Below, piece after piece: positions 42,792-52,619 of a DNA stretch of 64,000 nucleotides. The first letter of the stretch is position 1; each line of letters opens with the position of its first letter. Below the pieces are notes generated by a model. That model worked only from the letters and a program-made list of their open reading frames with translations, was not told where the DNA came from and made no database searches. The stretch spans positions 32,128 through 96,127 of the forward strand of contig CAYVQZ010000008.1 in the NCBI GenBank assembly GCA_964453435.1, in the 5' to 3' direction. Made by a program: the position numbers and the translations under genes. The stretch comes from CAYVQZ01 sp964453435 (GTDB lineage: Bacteria; Abyssobacteria; SURF-5).

Positions 42792-43667
42792 TCACCAATT
42801 GAGAAGTTCGAAGGCTTCAAGAGTAAGCTCTTCGCTTTGGGAATCGACGCTGACGACGATCTGGCCGAAGGCTTTCACCGTTCGTTTAAACAGCGGCACC
42901 GGTTGACGGGCCATGCGAAGCGTTGCGGCTTCCGCCAAGGCCGCGGTCTCGAAATTATAGTATGTGACCTTGACATCCAGCCGGTTTTTGATGAATTTCT
43001 GGATTAGGCCGCTTTCGACTGCAGCGCCTACTTTCTCTTCTATGCTCTTGAAGTCGTCAGGCGTAAGAAGACGTTCTTCGATGAGGCGCCAGTCTTTCGT
43101 CAGGCGGTTGGACCGGATTTTCAGAAAAATTACGGGATCCACCGGAAATAAATAAGCGATCATGTCCTCCAATTCCGGCGTGGTCGCGCCGACCTGAATA
43201 ATTACGTTTCCCTTGTTCAGGATCAGGCTTCTGTTCCCGTTTGTCTCAACAAGAAGGGAGTACCCAAATCGAAACCATTCCGGATTGGGTTGGTAAAGGT
43301 AATTGACTTGAGCGCGTTCATTTTCATATGTCAACCACTGGTTCAACAGGTCTTCCATCGGGAAACCGACTCTTGCCCGGACCCTTCTCAGTTGTTGCTC
43401 TGTGGCATGCAACTCCCTGGCGATTGTCATGCCCGCTGGAAGGGATTCGGGCGTGAGTTTGATTGCGGATATCGCTTTTGAGATTTTGGCATTGTTCACC
43501 GGATCGGCCGAGACGAAGCAAGGAATGAGGCACATGATGAAAGAGAAGAGAAGAGTGTATTCTGAGATTCGACGGCGCCCGCTCCAAGAGCGGTTCGCCA
43601 ATCTGCGAATTGTCCAAACTACGGGCGAGCCCGTGATTGGGCCGAACGAGCCTGTCACACGGTTCAT
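42792..43667 (-). CDS. Exported protein of unknown function
   Basis: About 291 residues from ATG 43667. A signal-like segment ends around residue 53 (YTLLFSFIMCLIPCFVSA). No domain recognised; the mature part is mixed alpha/beta with SLPAGMTIARELHATEQQLRRV, LLVETNGNRSLILNKGNVII and a C-terminal FGQIVVSVDSQSEELTLEAF. The start is unclear: no ribosome site at 43667, and an upstream in-frame TTG/ATG near 43787-43796 would add an odd 40-residue stretch. Last gene of the dcw-side transcript. Confidence 0.62.
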   Translation of the reverse strand: MNRVTGSFGPITGSPVVWTIRRLANRSWSGRRRISEYTLLFSFIMCLIPCFVSADPVNNAKISKAISAIKLTPESLPAGMTIARELHATEQQLRRVRARVGFPMEDLLNQWLTYENERAQVNYLYQPNPEWFRFGYSLLVETNGNRSLILNKGNVIIQVGATTPELEDMIAYLFPVDPVIFLKIRSNRLTKDWRLIEERLLTPDDFKSIEEKVGAAVESGLIQKFIKNRLDVKVTYYNFETAALAEAATLRMARQPVPLFKRTVKAFGQIVVSVDSQSEELTLEAFELLNW

Positions 43668-43833
43668 GATGGGAGTTGTTCGCTTCGGGGAAGATGCCGA
43701 TTCCACGACACTTCGTCTTCGTACATCCGGGACGACGTCGTTCACCGGGCAATCGTGAGAGGGTTTCACATTCCCCTCCGCCGGCATATCGTCCAAATGT
43801 GAAATGGTCGGACAGATTCAACGACGCCGTTTT

Positions 43834-45468
43834 TCAATTTACCTCTCTCCTTCCGGCAACATTGATCGGGGGACGGATGGTATTCCATGGATGCATTGCA
43901 TTGGTTGGCAGAGCGCCAGTGAATTTGCTTGACAGTTTGTCGAATTTTCTCATGGCGTGAGCGACGGACTCGCCCGAGGCTATCGCAGTGACGAGCCGCA
44001 ACGTTCGCCGGTCACCCCGGGCGAGGACGCACTGAAGTTCGGCCATCCGGGGACTTTCCGTTTTCAAACGAGTGTTCGGTATGGCGGCGATCGCCTGGCG
44101 GAGGATTCTCATGCGGCGGGAGAGCGTGCGGGGGGACGCGAATGCAGCGGACTCCAACGGGGTGAACGGCTTTGGAACGAAGGGGTTGACACTGAGTGTG
44201 AGTTTGCCCATTCTTCTCGTCGTCGCCGCCGCCGTGCGCATAGCCATGTGGACGCGCGAAACGAGTTCACCGATGGCTTTCACGTCTGCATCGTCTTCGG
44301 TCGGAAACCCGATCATGAAATAGAGTCTGAAATTCCAGATGTGATTCTCCAGCGCCAGATAAACGGCCCGAAGCAATGTGTCCGCTGCGATGCGTTTTCC
44401 GGTGAACGCTGCGAGCTTTTCAGTGGCGACTTCTGGCGCAAGAGTCAGTGTTCTTTGGCCGGCAGCTCTGAGCCCCGCGATCATATCTTCGGTGATCGCA
44501 TCGGCCCGGACGGAAGATGCAGAGAAGCCAAAATCGTTTTTTACCAGGAAATCGACGAGTTTCCGTCGCTGCGGATAGTCGGCGAGTTCGGCCGTAACCA
44601 AACCGATGGTAGTCGACAGGTGTCGTGCGGCGAGAATTTGTTCTTTCAGAACCGGTAATGAGCGAAACCGGGGAAGATACGTATGGCATGCGGAGCAAAA
44701 TTTACACCCTCGGCGACATCCGCGGCCCAGTTCGACGAGAACCATGCCCGCGAATTCGGTATCGGGGGTGACAATGGCCGAGGCACACGGGAACTCATCG
44801 AGGTTTGAGACAACCCGGGCGGAAATGGGAAGGCTGGCCCCGCCTCGATTCTCCATGCCGGCAAGACATCCGTCATCAGCGTAGACGGGTTCATAGAGCG
44901 AGGGAACATATGTTCCGGGAATTTCGGAGAACGCGCGAAGCGTTGAGGTCCTGTCGTACCGACGATTGCGCGCGCGGACGAACTCGTCGACTATCTCGTT
45001 CACAGCCTCTTCTCCCTCGCCAATTATGAAAAGGTCGATGCATTCGGCCAGCGGCTCCGGGTTCGAAAAAATGCATGGTCCGCCCGCGACGACGATCGGA
45101 TGGGAGTCGGTTCGGTCGGATGCGAGCGGAGGAATCTTCGCCGCGATCAGGGTGGAGAGGATATTCATATAGTCCGGCTCGAACGATACCGAGAAAGCAA
45201 TGATATGAAAGTCCTGCAACGGCGAGCCGGTCTCGAGCGACAGCCCGGTCAGCGGTTTCTCACAGAAGCTGCGTTCACAGACACAATCGTTTCTTGCGTT
45301 CAGGATCGAATAGAGGATATGCACGGCGAGGTTGGACATGCCGACGTAATAGGTGTTCGGAAAGATGAGGCACACCCTTGTAGGGGAACTTTTCTTCAAC
45401 ACCATGCCCCGTTCGCGCGCGAGTCTCGCGCGTCGGTAGCTTTCGGACTGCCGCGTTCTGCTTCCCAT
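43834..45468 (-). CDS. B12-binding-like radical SAM protein, paralogue
   Basis: 544 residues. Same architecture as the 7907 protein: N-terminal cobalamin-binding-like domain (RVCLIFPNTYYVGMSNLAVHIL; VVAGGPCIFSNPEPLAECIDLF), then the radical SAM motif ELGRGCRRGCKFCSACHTYLP with CxxxCxxC, and FMIGFPTEDDADVKAIGE. It lacks a DUF2344 neighbour and the C-terminal cysteine cluster. Substrate unknown. About 40 nt after ftsZ, likely on the dcw transcript. Confidence 0.83.
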   Translation of the reverse strand: MGSRTRQSESYRRARLARERGMVLKKSSPTRVCLIFPNTYYVGMSNLAVHILYSILNARNDCVCERSFCEKPLTGLSLETGSPLQDFHIIAFSVSFEPDYMNILSTLIAAKIPPLASDRTDSHPIVVAGGPCIFSNPEPLAECIDLFIIGEGEEAVNEIVDEFVRARNRRYDRTSTLRAFSEIPGTYVPSLYEPVYADDGCLAGMENRGGASLPISARVVSNLDEFPCASAIVTPDTEFAGMVLVELGRGCRRGCKFCSACHTYLPRFRSLPVLKEQILAARHLSTTIGLVTAELADYPQRRKLVDFLVKNDFGFSASSVRADAITEDMIAGLRAAGQRTLTLAPEVATEKLAAFTGKRIAADTLLRAVYLALENHIWNFRLYFMIGFPTEDDADVKAIGELVSRVHMAMRTAAATTRRMGKLTLSVNPFVPKPFTPLESAAFASPRTLSRRMRILRQAIAAIPNTRLKTESPRMAELQCVLARGDRRTLRLVTAIASGESVAHAMRKFDKLSSKFTGALPTNAMHPWNTIRPPINVAGRREVN

Positions 45469-45507
45469 TGGTCCCAGGGTCTTTCCCGTTATCAGGCAAC
45501 CGAGTCA

Positions 45508-46710
45508 TCAGGCATTTTCATGCTCCATTTTTAAGGAATTCTTTTGCAGGGATTTTCGCCGAATAAAGGTCGGTATCTCCAGATTTTCCTTGAAGAGTTT
45601 TTCCTGATTTTTCGTGGATATGACTCTCATTTTTCTGCCTCCGGAGTGTCTGACGAAGGCAGGTGTCTCGCCGAGTTCTTCAATCGGGAACAGTTCGAGG
45701 GGTTTTCCCGGCTCGTGAGAGATGATTTTCTCGGCACGCTCTTCTCCGGTCCGGAAGCCGGTTGCGATGACCGTGACCTTTATTTCTGCGGTCAGTTCCG
45801 GATCGATGACGGCGCCGAAGATCACGTTCGCTTCGCGGTCGGCGGCTTTGGAAACGATCGTGGCGGCTTCATTGACTTCGTAAAGGGCAAGATTCGTTCC
45901 CCCCACGATATTTATAATGACGCCTTTCGCCCCGCTGATATCGGAATTTTCAAGGAGTGGCGAGGTGATCGCCATTTTTGCGGCGGCGACCGCACGCCCC
46001 TCGCCGGCAGCCGAACCAACCCCCATGAGAGCGGAACCCGTGTTCGACATGATCCGCCGCACATCATTGAGGTCGAGGTTGATCAGACCGGTCATGGTTA
46101 TGAGACCGGAAATGCATTCGACTCCCTGCCTCAATATGTCGTCAGCCATTCTGAAGGCCTCGACGATTGTGGTGTTCTTGTCGATCATCTCAACTTCGAG
46201 AAGCTTCTGATTGGGAACGACGATCAGTGTGTCGGCGCACCCGCGGAGTTCTTCAATACCTACTGACGCATTATCGTGTCGAGGCTTGCCCTCGAAGTTG
46301 AACGGTCTCGTGACAATGGCAACCGTGAGAGCGCCCATGCTTTTTGCCACCTCGGCGATGACGGGCCCGGCGCCGGTGCCCGTGCCGCCGCCAAAGCCCG
46401 CAGTCACAAAAACCATTTCGGCGCTTTTCAGGGTTTCCCGAATGAGATCGACATCCTCGAGGGCGGCCTGCCTGCCGACCTCCGGATTTCCCCCTGAACC
46501 GCGTCCCTTGGTAAGAACAGCGCCCAGTTGCAGTTTCACCGGCGCTTGCGACCGGTCGAGCGCCTGCGCGTCCGTGTTCACTGCAATAAATTCCACTCCC
46601 GTTATCTTCGCATCTATCATGTGGTCCACTGCGTTGCTACCGCCGCCGCCAACGCCGATGACAATCAATCGACCGCCGACATTGGGTTCTTCGATGAACT
46701 CAAAGGCCAT
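45508..46710 (-). CDS. ftsZ: Cell division GTPase FtsZ
   Basis: 400 residues. Tubulin-like ring protein. VIGVGGGGSNAVDHMI, GRGSGGNPEVGRQAA, signature FGGGTGTGAGPVIAEVA, FNFEGKPR, NLDLNDVRRIM. The C-terminal peptide IPTFIRRK that binds FtsA is followed by 14 further residues (SLQKNSLKMEHENA), unusual because it normally lies at the very end. ATG 46710 has GGAAGGAGTG upstream; a frame open to 46899 would run into ftsA. Last dcw cell-division gene. Confidence 0.98.
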   Translation of the reverse strand: MAFEFIEEPNVGGRLIVIGVGGGGSNAVDHMIDAKITGVEFIAVNTDAQALDRSQAPVKLQLGAVLTKGRGSGGNPEVGRQAALEDVDLIRETLKSAEMVFVTAGFGGGTGTGAGPVIAEVAKSMGALTVAIVTRPFNFEGKPRHDNASVGIEELRGCADTLIVVPNQKLLEVEMIDKNTTIVEAFRMADDILRQGVECISGLITMTGLINLDLNDVRRIMSNTGSALMGVGSAAGEGRAVAAAKMAITSPLLENSDISGAKGVIINIVGGTNLALYEVNEAATIVSKAADREANVIFGAVIDPELTAEIKVTVIATGFRTGEERAEKIISHEPGKPLELFPIEELGETPAFVRHSGGRKMRVISTKNQEKLFKENLEIPTFIRRKSLQKNSLKMEHENA

Positions 46711-46739
46711 GTTTTTTTTCACTCCTTCCGCCTCGCAGT

Positions 46740-47981
46740 TTACAGGTAGTTCTTGACCCAACTCCCCACTCGTCCAGCCAGTTTTCTGGCCACCTTCGCG
46801 TATCCTCGTCTGTATTCCTCGCGTTTGCTTCGCTGAATCAGCCCATACCGGGCAAGCCCCGTGACCGAGGCGTACGGCGGGCTTTCGAGAGCCACCCATT
46901 CTCCGGGATTTACTATGCGGCGGGATCCGCCTATCCTCACGGGGCAGTTGAATATTTCTTCGGCCATCTCGGCTATGCCGGGGAGAAGCGACGCGCCGCC
47001 CGTCATGACAACTCCGCCGGCGATCAGGTCGCCATAGCCGGTGAGCTGGATTTCCATCTGGATGAGCCGCATCAGTTCGTCCATACGGACCTCGATTATC
47101 TCGATCACGTCTCTCAGGAGGACTTCGCGGTCGCGTCGGTCGCCGACACTGGGGACGGCAATAGTTTGCCCATTGTTCACCATCGAGGCCAGGGCGCAGC
47201 CTTTTTCCTTCTTAATGATTTCAGCTTTTTCATGCGGTGTTCTGAGCCCGAGCGAGATATCGCGCGTGACGTGCTCTCCCCCGAGGCTTATGACTTCGCT
47301 GTGACGTACCGAGCCGTTCAAGTAAATAATGATTTCCGTTGTTCCGCCGCCGATATCGATGAGCGCCACGCCCAAGTCTTTTTCGTCGTCCGTGAGGGCC
47401 GCCTCCGCGGAGCCCAGCGGTTCGAGCACAATGCCCTCCACATCAAACCCTGCGCGGTTGACGCTCTTCATAAGGTTCTGAACCGAGGTTACGGCGCCGG
47501 TAACTATGTGGACATCCACTTCGAGGCGCACGCCGAGCATTCCCACGGGATCACGGATGCCGTCCTGACCATCGATGATGAAACCGTACGGAAGCACATG
47601 AATGACCTCTCGGTCAATGGGTATGGCAACCGCTTTCGCGGCATCCATAGCCCTTCGCACGTCGTCTTTCGTTATTTCGCGGTCGGCCCTGGCTACGCCC
47701 GCCATTCCCCGACTGTTCAAGCTCTTGATATGGCCGCCGGAAATTCCGACAACAACGGCATTGACCTCCGCTCCCGCCTGGTTTTCGGCTTCCTCAACAG
47801 CCTGTTGAATAGCGGCGATTGTTCTTTCGATGTTTACGATAACTCCTTTTTTTAATCCTTCGGACTTGCTTTCACCAAATCCGAGTATCCTGACGGCGCT
47901 ATCGGGTTCGCGCTCCGCAATCAGCGCACACACCTTGCTGGTGCCGATGTCCAGAGCCGTTATCGGAGCCTCTTTTGCCAT
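46740..47981 (-). CDS. ftsA: Cell division protein FtsA
   Basis: 413 residues. Actin-like membrane tether for FtsZ. ALDIGTSKVCALIAE, SHS2-like region (VVVGISGGHIKSLNSRG), ALIDIGGGTTEIIIY, GGVVMTGGASLLPGI, C-terminal basic amphipathic end (VARKLAGRVGSWVKNYL) for membrane binding. 29 nt upstream of ftsZ. Confidence 0.97.
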   Translation of the reverse strand: MAKEAPITALDIGTSKVCALIAEREPDSAVRILGFGESKSEGLKKGVIVNIERTIAAIQQAVEEAENQAGAEVNAVVVGISGGHIKSLNSRGMAGVARADREITKDDVRRAMDAAKAVAIPIDREVIHVLPYGFIIDGQDGIRDPVGMLGVRLEVDVHIVTGAVTSVQNLMKSVNRAGFDVEGIVLEPLGSAEAALTDDEKDLGVALIDIGGGTTEIIIYLNGSVRHSEVISLGGEHVTRDISLGLRTPHEKAEIIKKEKGCALASMVNNGQTIAVPSVGDRRDREVLLRDVIEIIEVRMDELMRLIQMEIQLTGYGDLIAGGVVMTGGASLLPGIAEMAEEIFNCPVRIGGSRRIVNPGEWVALESPPYASVTGLARYGLIQRSKREEYRRGYAKVARKLAGRVGSWVKNYL

Positions 47982-48044
47982 GTGCGCCTTCTCACCTGCC
48001 TTTCTCCTGTTCTCGATTCAGGTTATGAGGTTCCTTGACTTTGG

Positions 48045-49016
48045 TTACGATTTGGCCTTCCCAAATTGTGCGGGAACAATGGCTTCAAATCTCAGGTCCA
48101 CTCGTTTTAAGTCGGAGATATCCATCGTCTTGTTTTGAGTGATGGCCTCGGCGACCTTGGCCAACCGCCAAAGCTTCCCGCGGAGGTCACCCGTGCCGAG
48201 CACCACGGTCGCACCCGATTGTTCCGCAACCAGAAAAATGTTTTGCGGGTCCCCAATATTTATTTCGGATATCGAGAGTGTTTCCGACAGGTTCATTTCT
48301 TTCAGCGTTTTTGCGAGCGTCAGCGCGTTTTTGATATCCTCTCCTTCCAAATAGTGACCGGCGTCTATTCCGGGCAGGTCTTTCCCCGTTATAACGGTCA
48401 GAGGCGCCCTTTCGGAGAAATCCAGCCGTGAAAGAACCCGCCCCTCTTCATCGACGTAAAACAACGTATCGGCCAACACCAGTGCGAGCGGGTTCCGCTC
48501 GGTCACGTCGATGTAAATTTCTCCGGGAAGCCTCCTCTGAACCACGGCGCTGCGAATTCGGGGAATTTGCTGAACGGAAGCAGCAGAGTCATGAAGCGAG
48601 ACTGTGAAGATGTTGCGTCCTTCCGCAAAGCCTGCCTGCTCGATTATCTCCCGTGCCGTCAAGTGCGTGTTTCCACCGACGCCAATATGGGAGATGGAGA
48701 ACCTGGGGGAGGACCGCATATAGCGAACGATATTGACGGTCAACATCATCGATGCAGCAAGGAGAAAGCTCAGCTTGACTGCGGAAACCACCGCACTCGC
48801 AATCCTTTTTCTTTTCGCAACGACCACCCGCTGACGATTGCTGACCTTCTGCCTTCGGCGAGGCGTATTTCTCGCGGTTTGGATGATCTTCGTCTTGTCA
48901 CTCGAGAACTTGCCGACGAAAATTCTCCTGGGATTGCTTCGTTTCAGCAGAGTCAGGAGCTTATCTCTGGCAACGCTCAGAATCGGTCTTTTTTTTGCTC
49001 GTTTCCTTCCGGCCAT
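48045..49016 (-). CDS. ftsQ: Cell division protein FtsQ
   Basis: 323 residues. Very basic cytoplasmic N terminus of about 85 residues, one membrane helix (VKLSFLLAASMMLTVNIV), POTRA domain (FSISHIGVGGNTHLTAREIIEQAG) and the FtsQ-type beta domain (VVQRRLPGEIYIDVTERNP; VDEEGRVL). Scaffold of the FtsQLB complex in the periplasm. Long basic tail is larger than in enteric FtsQ. 63 nt before ftsA. Confidence 0.9.
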   Translation of the reverse strand: MAGRKRAKKRPILSVARDKLLTLLKRSNPRRIFVGKFSSDKTKIIQTARNTPRRRQKVSNRQRVVVAKRKRIASAVVSAVKLSFLLAASMMLTVNIVRYMRSSPRFSISHIGVGGNTHLTAREIIEQAGFAEGRNIFTVSLHDSAASVQQIPRIRSAVVQRRLPGEIYIDVTERNPLALVLADTLFYVDEEGRVLSRLDFSERAPLTVITGKDLPGIDAGHYLEGEDIKNALTLAKTLKEMNLSETLSISEINIGDPQNIFLVAEQSGATVVLGTGDLRGKLWRLAKVAEAITQNKTMDISDLKRVDLRFEAIVPAQFGKAKS

Positions 49017-49017
49017 C

Positions 49018-49974
49018 TTACCGTTCTTTTCCCACTATTCGTATTTCTTCCTCCAGTTCAATTCCGGCCGCGTCTCGAGCACGCCGCTTAATTTCGGTCA
49101 TAATAGCCAGCACGTCGGATGCCGTCGCGGAATTATGGTTCACAATAAAGTTGGCGTGGACATCTGAGACCTTCGCGCCCCCATGCTGATATCCCTTGAA
49201 TCCCAATCTCTCGATCAAGGCGCCGGCGGGCTCGTCTTTCGGATTTTTAAAAATAGAGCCGGCGCTGCGAAACCGGACCGGCTGTGTCTCCGCCCGTCGT
49301 TCTAAATAGCGCCTGGTCGTCTCCATGATTCTGTCCGGCCGACCTTTCTTCAGACCAAACACGGCTTCAAGAATGACGCCATAACGCGGAAGATTGCTTT
49401 TCCGATAGCCGAAGTGGATTTCGCTCTTCCGAAGCGTTCGCGTTGATTTGTTCTTCGCATCATAGACCGAAACGTTCTCGACGACGTCGCTTATGCTGCC
49501 GCCCCAGGCGCCGGCGTTCATGACCAGCGCTCCCCCGACGGACCCCGGAATCCCCGCACAGAACTCGATACCTTGCAGGTTGTTATCGGCGGCCGTTCGA
49601 ACGAGCGTGTTCAATGAAACTCCAGCCCCCGCGCGAACAACTGTTCCGGTCGCCTCTATGGCAGCGCATGATTTTTCGAGACTGATAACGACCCCATCGA
49701 TTCCTCCGTCGCACACCAGAAGATTGGCGCCGCGTCCGATAATCATGCAGGGAACATCCCGGGATTCGCAAATTGCAAGCAACTCGAACAGGTCGTCAAG
49801 GGAATCGGGGATGACCATGAGTTCGGCAGGGCCGCCGATCCCGAATGATGTGTGCTTCGCCATCGGTTCCTGGCCTCTTATTTCTCCCCGCACTCGTTTC
49901 ACTACTTCCTCATATAGTTGCTCAGCGATCGGTGAATGCATATCAAACGGCATCGGGTCGAGCTGAAGGTTCAT
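49018..49974 (-). CDS. murB: UDP-N-acetylenolpyruvoylglucosamine reductase
   Basis: 318 residues. FAD/NADPH enzyme forming UDP-MurNAc. KHTSFGIGGPAELMVIP, MIIGRGANLLVCDGGIDG, GIEFCAGIPGSVGGALVMNAGAWGG (split), SEIHFGYRKSNLP, RSAGSIFKNP with the catalytic Ser, and HANFIVNHNSATASDV. Short type with YxxR-like region reduced, type II-like. Overlaps murC by 32 nt and ends 1 nt before ftsQ. Confidence 0.96.
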   Translation of the reverse strand: MNLQLDPMPFDMHSPIAEQLYEEVVKRVRGEIRGQEPMAKHTSFGIGGPAELMVIPDSLDDLFELLAICESRDVPCMIIGRGANLLVCDGGIDGVVISLEKSCAAIEATGTVVRAGAGVSLNTLVRTAADNNLQGIEFCAGIPGSVGGALVMNAGAWGGSISDVVENVSVYDAKNKSTRTLRKSEIHFGYRKSNLPRYGVILEAVFGLKKGRPDRIMETTRRYLERRAETQPVRFRSAGSIFKNPKDEPAGALIERLGFKGYQHGGAKVSDVHANFIVNHNSATASDVLAIMTEIKRRARDAAGIELEEEIRIVGKER

Positions 49975-51430
49975 GGTTTCTTCGAACTCGTCTCGCTATC
50001 TCGTCCGCCACCTTATAGATATCTCCGGCGCCCAAAACCAGCACGATGTCGCCCGGCTGCAGATTGCTCTCCAGCATATCGGGCATGCTCCACTTGTCTT
50101 CGATAAATTCCGCATCCGGGTGGCCGAGTTCGCGGGCAATTTTCACGATGTTCAGGCCGCTGACTCCCGGCATCGGTTTTTCGCGAGCCTGATACACCTC
50201 GGTAACGAACAGCCGTGTTGCCGGCATCAGCGACTGAGCAAACTCCTTGGTAAAGAACTTGGTTCTGCTGTAGAGATGCGGTTGAAACAGGACGAACAGA
50301 CGGCTGGCGTTGAAGTGCGACACGGCATCGAGGGTCGCGGCTATTTCGGTTGGATGATGCGCATAATCCTCGATGACGAGGATGTCGCCGACGTTGGCCT
50401 TGACCTGAATTCTCCGTTCGACTCCGTCGTAGAGCAGCAGTCCCTCGCGAATCTGGCCGAAGGGCATTCCGAGACCGAGGCCGACGGCAATGGCAGCGAG
50501 CGAGTTCAGCACATTGTGTTTTCCGACGGCTCTGACGCTCGCCCTGCCCAGTACACCCTCGGGGCCAAGGTTCGGATTCGAGTTTTCAACGGTAAACGAC
50601 GTTCCCATTTCTTCCATGTTATAGCTGCCGTTCCTGAGAGCGAGCGGATTTGTTTCAATCTCAAGGGCGTGGAGGTCGGCAGCATGATTTAGCGCGTAAG
50701 TAATGCAGTTTGAGGGGATGAGAGGCAATATATCGCGCACGTTGCCATCCTCCGCATTCACGACCGAAAAGCCGTAGAACGGGATGCGGCTGACGAAATC
50801 GAGAAAAGCCCTTTTTATTTCGTCTATCGTCCCGTAATATTCGAGGTGTTCGGCATCAATGCTTGTCACCACCGTGATTGTCGGAAACAGCTTGAGGAAG
50901 GAGCCGTCGTGCTCATCGGCTTCTGCCACCAGGAAATCGCCGGTGCCCCATGAAACGTTGCTTCCCTTCCGGTTCAAAATGCCGCCGATGATAGCGGTGG
51001 ATTCGATGTCGGCTTTTTCCAGTATGGCGGCAACCATTGAAGTCGTGGTGGTTTTTCCGTGAGTGCCCGCGACCGCTATCGCATTCGGCTTCAGGCGCAT
51101 GAGATCAGCCAGCATTTCGCTGCGCGGGATGACAGGAATTCGAGCGGACCGGGCTGCAAGGAGTTCCGGATTTTCGGGAGGAATGGCAGCGGAGTACACC
51201 ACAATGCTGGCGCCTTCGATGTTTTCGGAAGAATGGGCCTCAAAGAACGTCGCCCCGAGCTTTTCCAAGCGTTCTGTAATGGGGGTGGGCTGAACGTCCG
51301 AGCCGGAGACCTGATAGCCGAGGTTCAGCAGAATCTCGGCGAGGCCGCTCATACCGATTCCTCCGATTCCGACGAAATGGACTTTTTTTATTACTTTGAT
51401 CAACGAATCGCTCCGTGGTTTAAGCCTCAC
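49943..51430 (-). CDS. murC: UDP-N-acetylmuramate-L-alanine ligase
   Basis: 495 residues. First Mur ligase. KVHFVGIGGIGMSGLAEILL, ATP site VAGTHGKTTTTSMVAAIL, VAEADEHDGSFLKL, HNVLNSLAAIAVGLGLG, IEDYAHHPTEIAATL, FQPHLYSRT. The GTG at 51430 shares GTGA with the murG stop, but the in-frame TTG at 51403 has a better spaced GGAG, so the protein may be nine residues shorter. Confidence 0.97.
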   Translation of the reverse strand: MRLKPRSDSLIKVIKKVHFVGIGGIGMSGLAEILLNLGYQVSGSDVQPTPITERLEKLGATFFEAHSSENIEGASIVVYSAAIPPENPELLAARSARIPVIPRSEMLADLMRLKPNAIAVAGTHGKTTTTSMVAAILEKADIESTAIIGGILNRKGSNVSWGTGDFLVAEADEHDGSFLKLFPTITVVTSIDAEHLEYYGTIDEIKRAFLDFVSRIPFYGFSVVNAEDGNVRDILPLIPSNCITYALNHAADLHALEIETNPLALRNGSYNMEEMGTSFTVENSNPNLGPEGVLGRASVRAVGKHNVLNSLAAIAVGLGLGMPFGQIREGLLLYDGVERRIQVKANVGDILVIEDYAHHPTEIAATLDAVSHFNASRLFVLFQPHLYSRTKFFTKEFAQSLMPATRLFVTEVYQAREKPMPGVSGLNIVKIARELGHPDAEFIEDKWSMPDMLESNLQPGDIVLVLGAGDIYKVADEIARRVRRNHEPSARPDAV

Positions 51431-52530
51431 CTGAACGCAATTTCAAACAGTATGTTCACTATCGTTTCGGCGGCATCGGGCCTGCTGAACTGTTTGCCGG
51501 CGGCACGCATTCTCTCCAGCGATGCGGCATCCTGCGACAACGTCCGTATTTTTGCGGCAAGCGTTTTGCCGTCCAGTTCACCATTCAGTATCATGTCCGC
51601 AGCGCCGGCTTCAACGAGCGCTCTGGCATTGAGTTCCTGATGTCGGTCCGTGGCAAAGGGATACGGAATGAGTATGGCGGGCAACCCGACTGCGGCAAGT
51701 TCGGCCAGGGTGCTCGCGCCGGCGCGCGACACCGCCAAATCGGCGGCCATGTAGGCTCTCACCATGTTATCGACGAACTGAAAGACAGCGCCTGACACTC
51801 CACTTTGTTCACAAGCGTCCCGCACGCGGCGATAATCCTCTTTCCCGGTCATCCAGATAAGCTGAAAAATGCGGGAGTCCAGATAATTCAGAGCATCGAG
51901 CATTGCGACATTCAAAGAATGCGCTCCACGGCTCCCCCCCAGCACGAAGACGGTGAACTTGTCGGGATGCAGTCCCAGTTCTCGCCGCGACTCGGCCCGG
52001 TCGACATTCTCCAGCGCCTCCGGAAGGAAGTCGGAGCGAATTGGATTACCCACCACTCGGGCGGCCTCGCGGGAAAAATACTCCCTTGATTTTTCGAAGT
52101 TAAGCGTCAATACGTCGGCATAGCGGGAACACAAGAGGTTCGCCCTGCCCGGGATACAATTTTGCTCGTGGATGAGAGTGGGTATGCGCAAAATGCGAGC
52201 CGCCAGCACGGGCGGCAAGCTGGCATACCCGCCGGTTCCAATCACCGCCTGAGGTCGGAACCGCAACAGCACGACCACCGATTGGATTAACCCCACGCCT
52301 GCCCGAACGAGAGCTCTGAGCTTTTTGAAAACGTTGCTGCCGGGCATTCCCTCCACAATAATCGGCCGGAACGGAATCAGCCTTTTTGACGCGATACGCT
52401 CTTCAATCGATTTTTCTTTGCCGATATATACCAGTTGAAGGTGAGGGTCGCGCCGTTTCAACTCTTCCGCGATGGCAACGGCCGGAAACACGTGACCCCC
52501 GGTGCCGCCGCCTGCTAAAGCAACCTTCAT
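51427..52530 (-). CDS. murG: Lipid II synthase MurG
   Basis: 367 residues. GT28 transferase adding GlcNAc to lipid I. VALAGGGTGGHVFPAVAIAEEL, IGTGGYASLPPVLAAR, LIHEQNCIPGRANL, FVLGGSRGAHSLNVAMLDAL, and SRAGASTLAELAAVGLPAILIPYP (split). An open frame reaches 53103 inside ftsW, rejected because MKVALAGGGTGGH is the family's N terminus. Coupled to murC. Confidence 0.97.
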   Translation of the reverse strand: MKVALAGGGTGGHVFPAVAIAEELKRRDPHLQLVYIGKEKSIEERIASKRLIPFRPIIVEGMPGSNVFKKLRALVRAGVGLIQSVVVLLRFRPQAVIGTGGYASLPPVLAARILRIPTLIHEQNCIPGRANLLCSRYADVLTLNFEKSREYFSREAARVVGNPIRSDFLPEALENVDRAESRRELGLHPDKFTVFVLGGSRGAHSLNVAMLDALNYLDSRIFQLIWMTGKEDYRRVRDACEQSGVSGAVFQFVDNMVRAYMAADLAVSRAGASTLAELAAVGLPAILIPYPFATDRHQELNARALVEAGAADMILNGELDGKTLAAKIRTLSQDAASLERMRAAGKQFSRPDAAETIVNILFEIAFR

Positions 52531-52619
52531 AGGGCGCCTTTCATTTGGAGCGCATGCCGGGCTTCGACGGTTCCTTGCAGACGGGCAATTCGCATCGCCG
52601 CGCAAAACCGCGCACGCCG

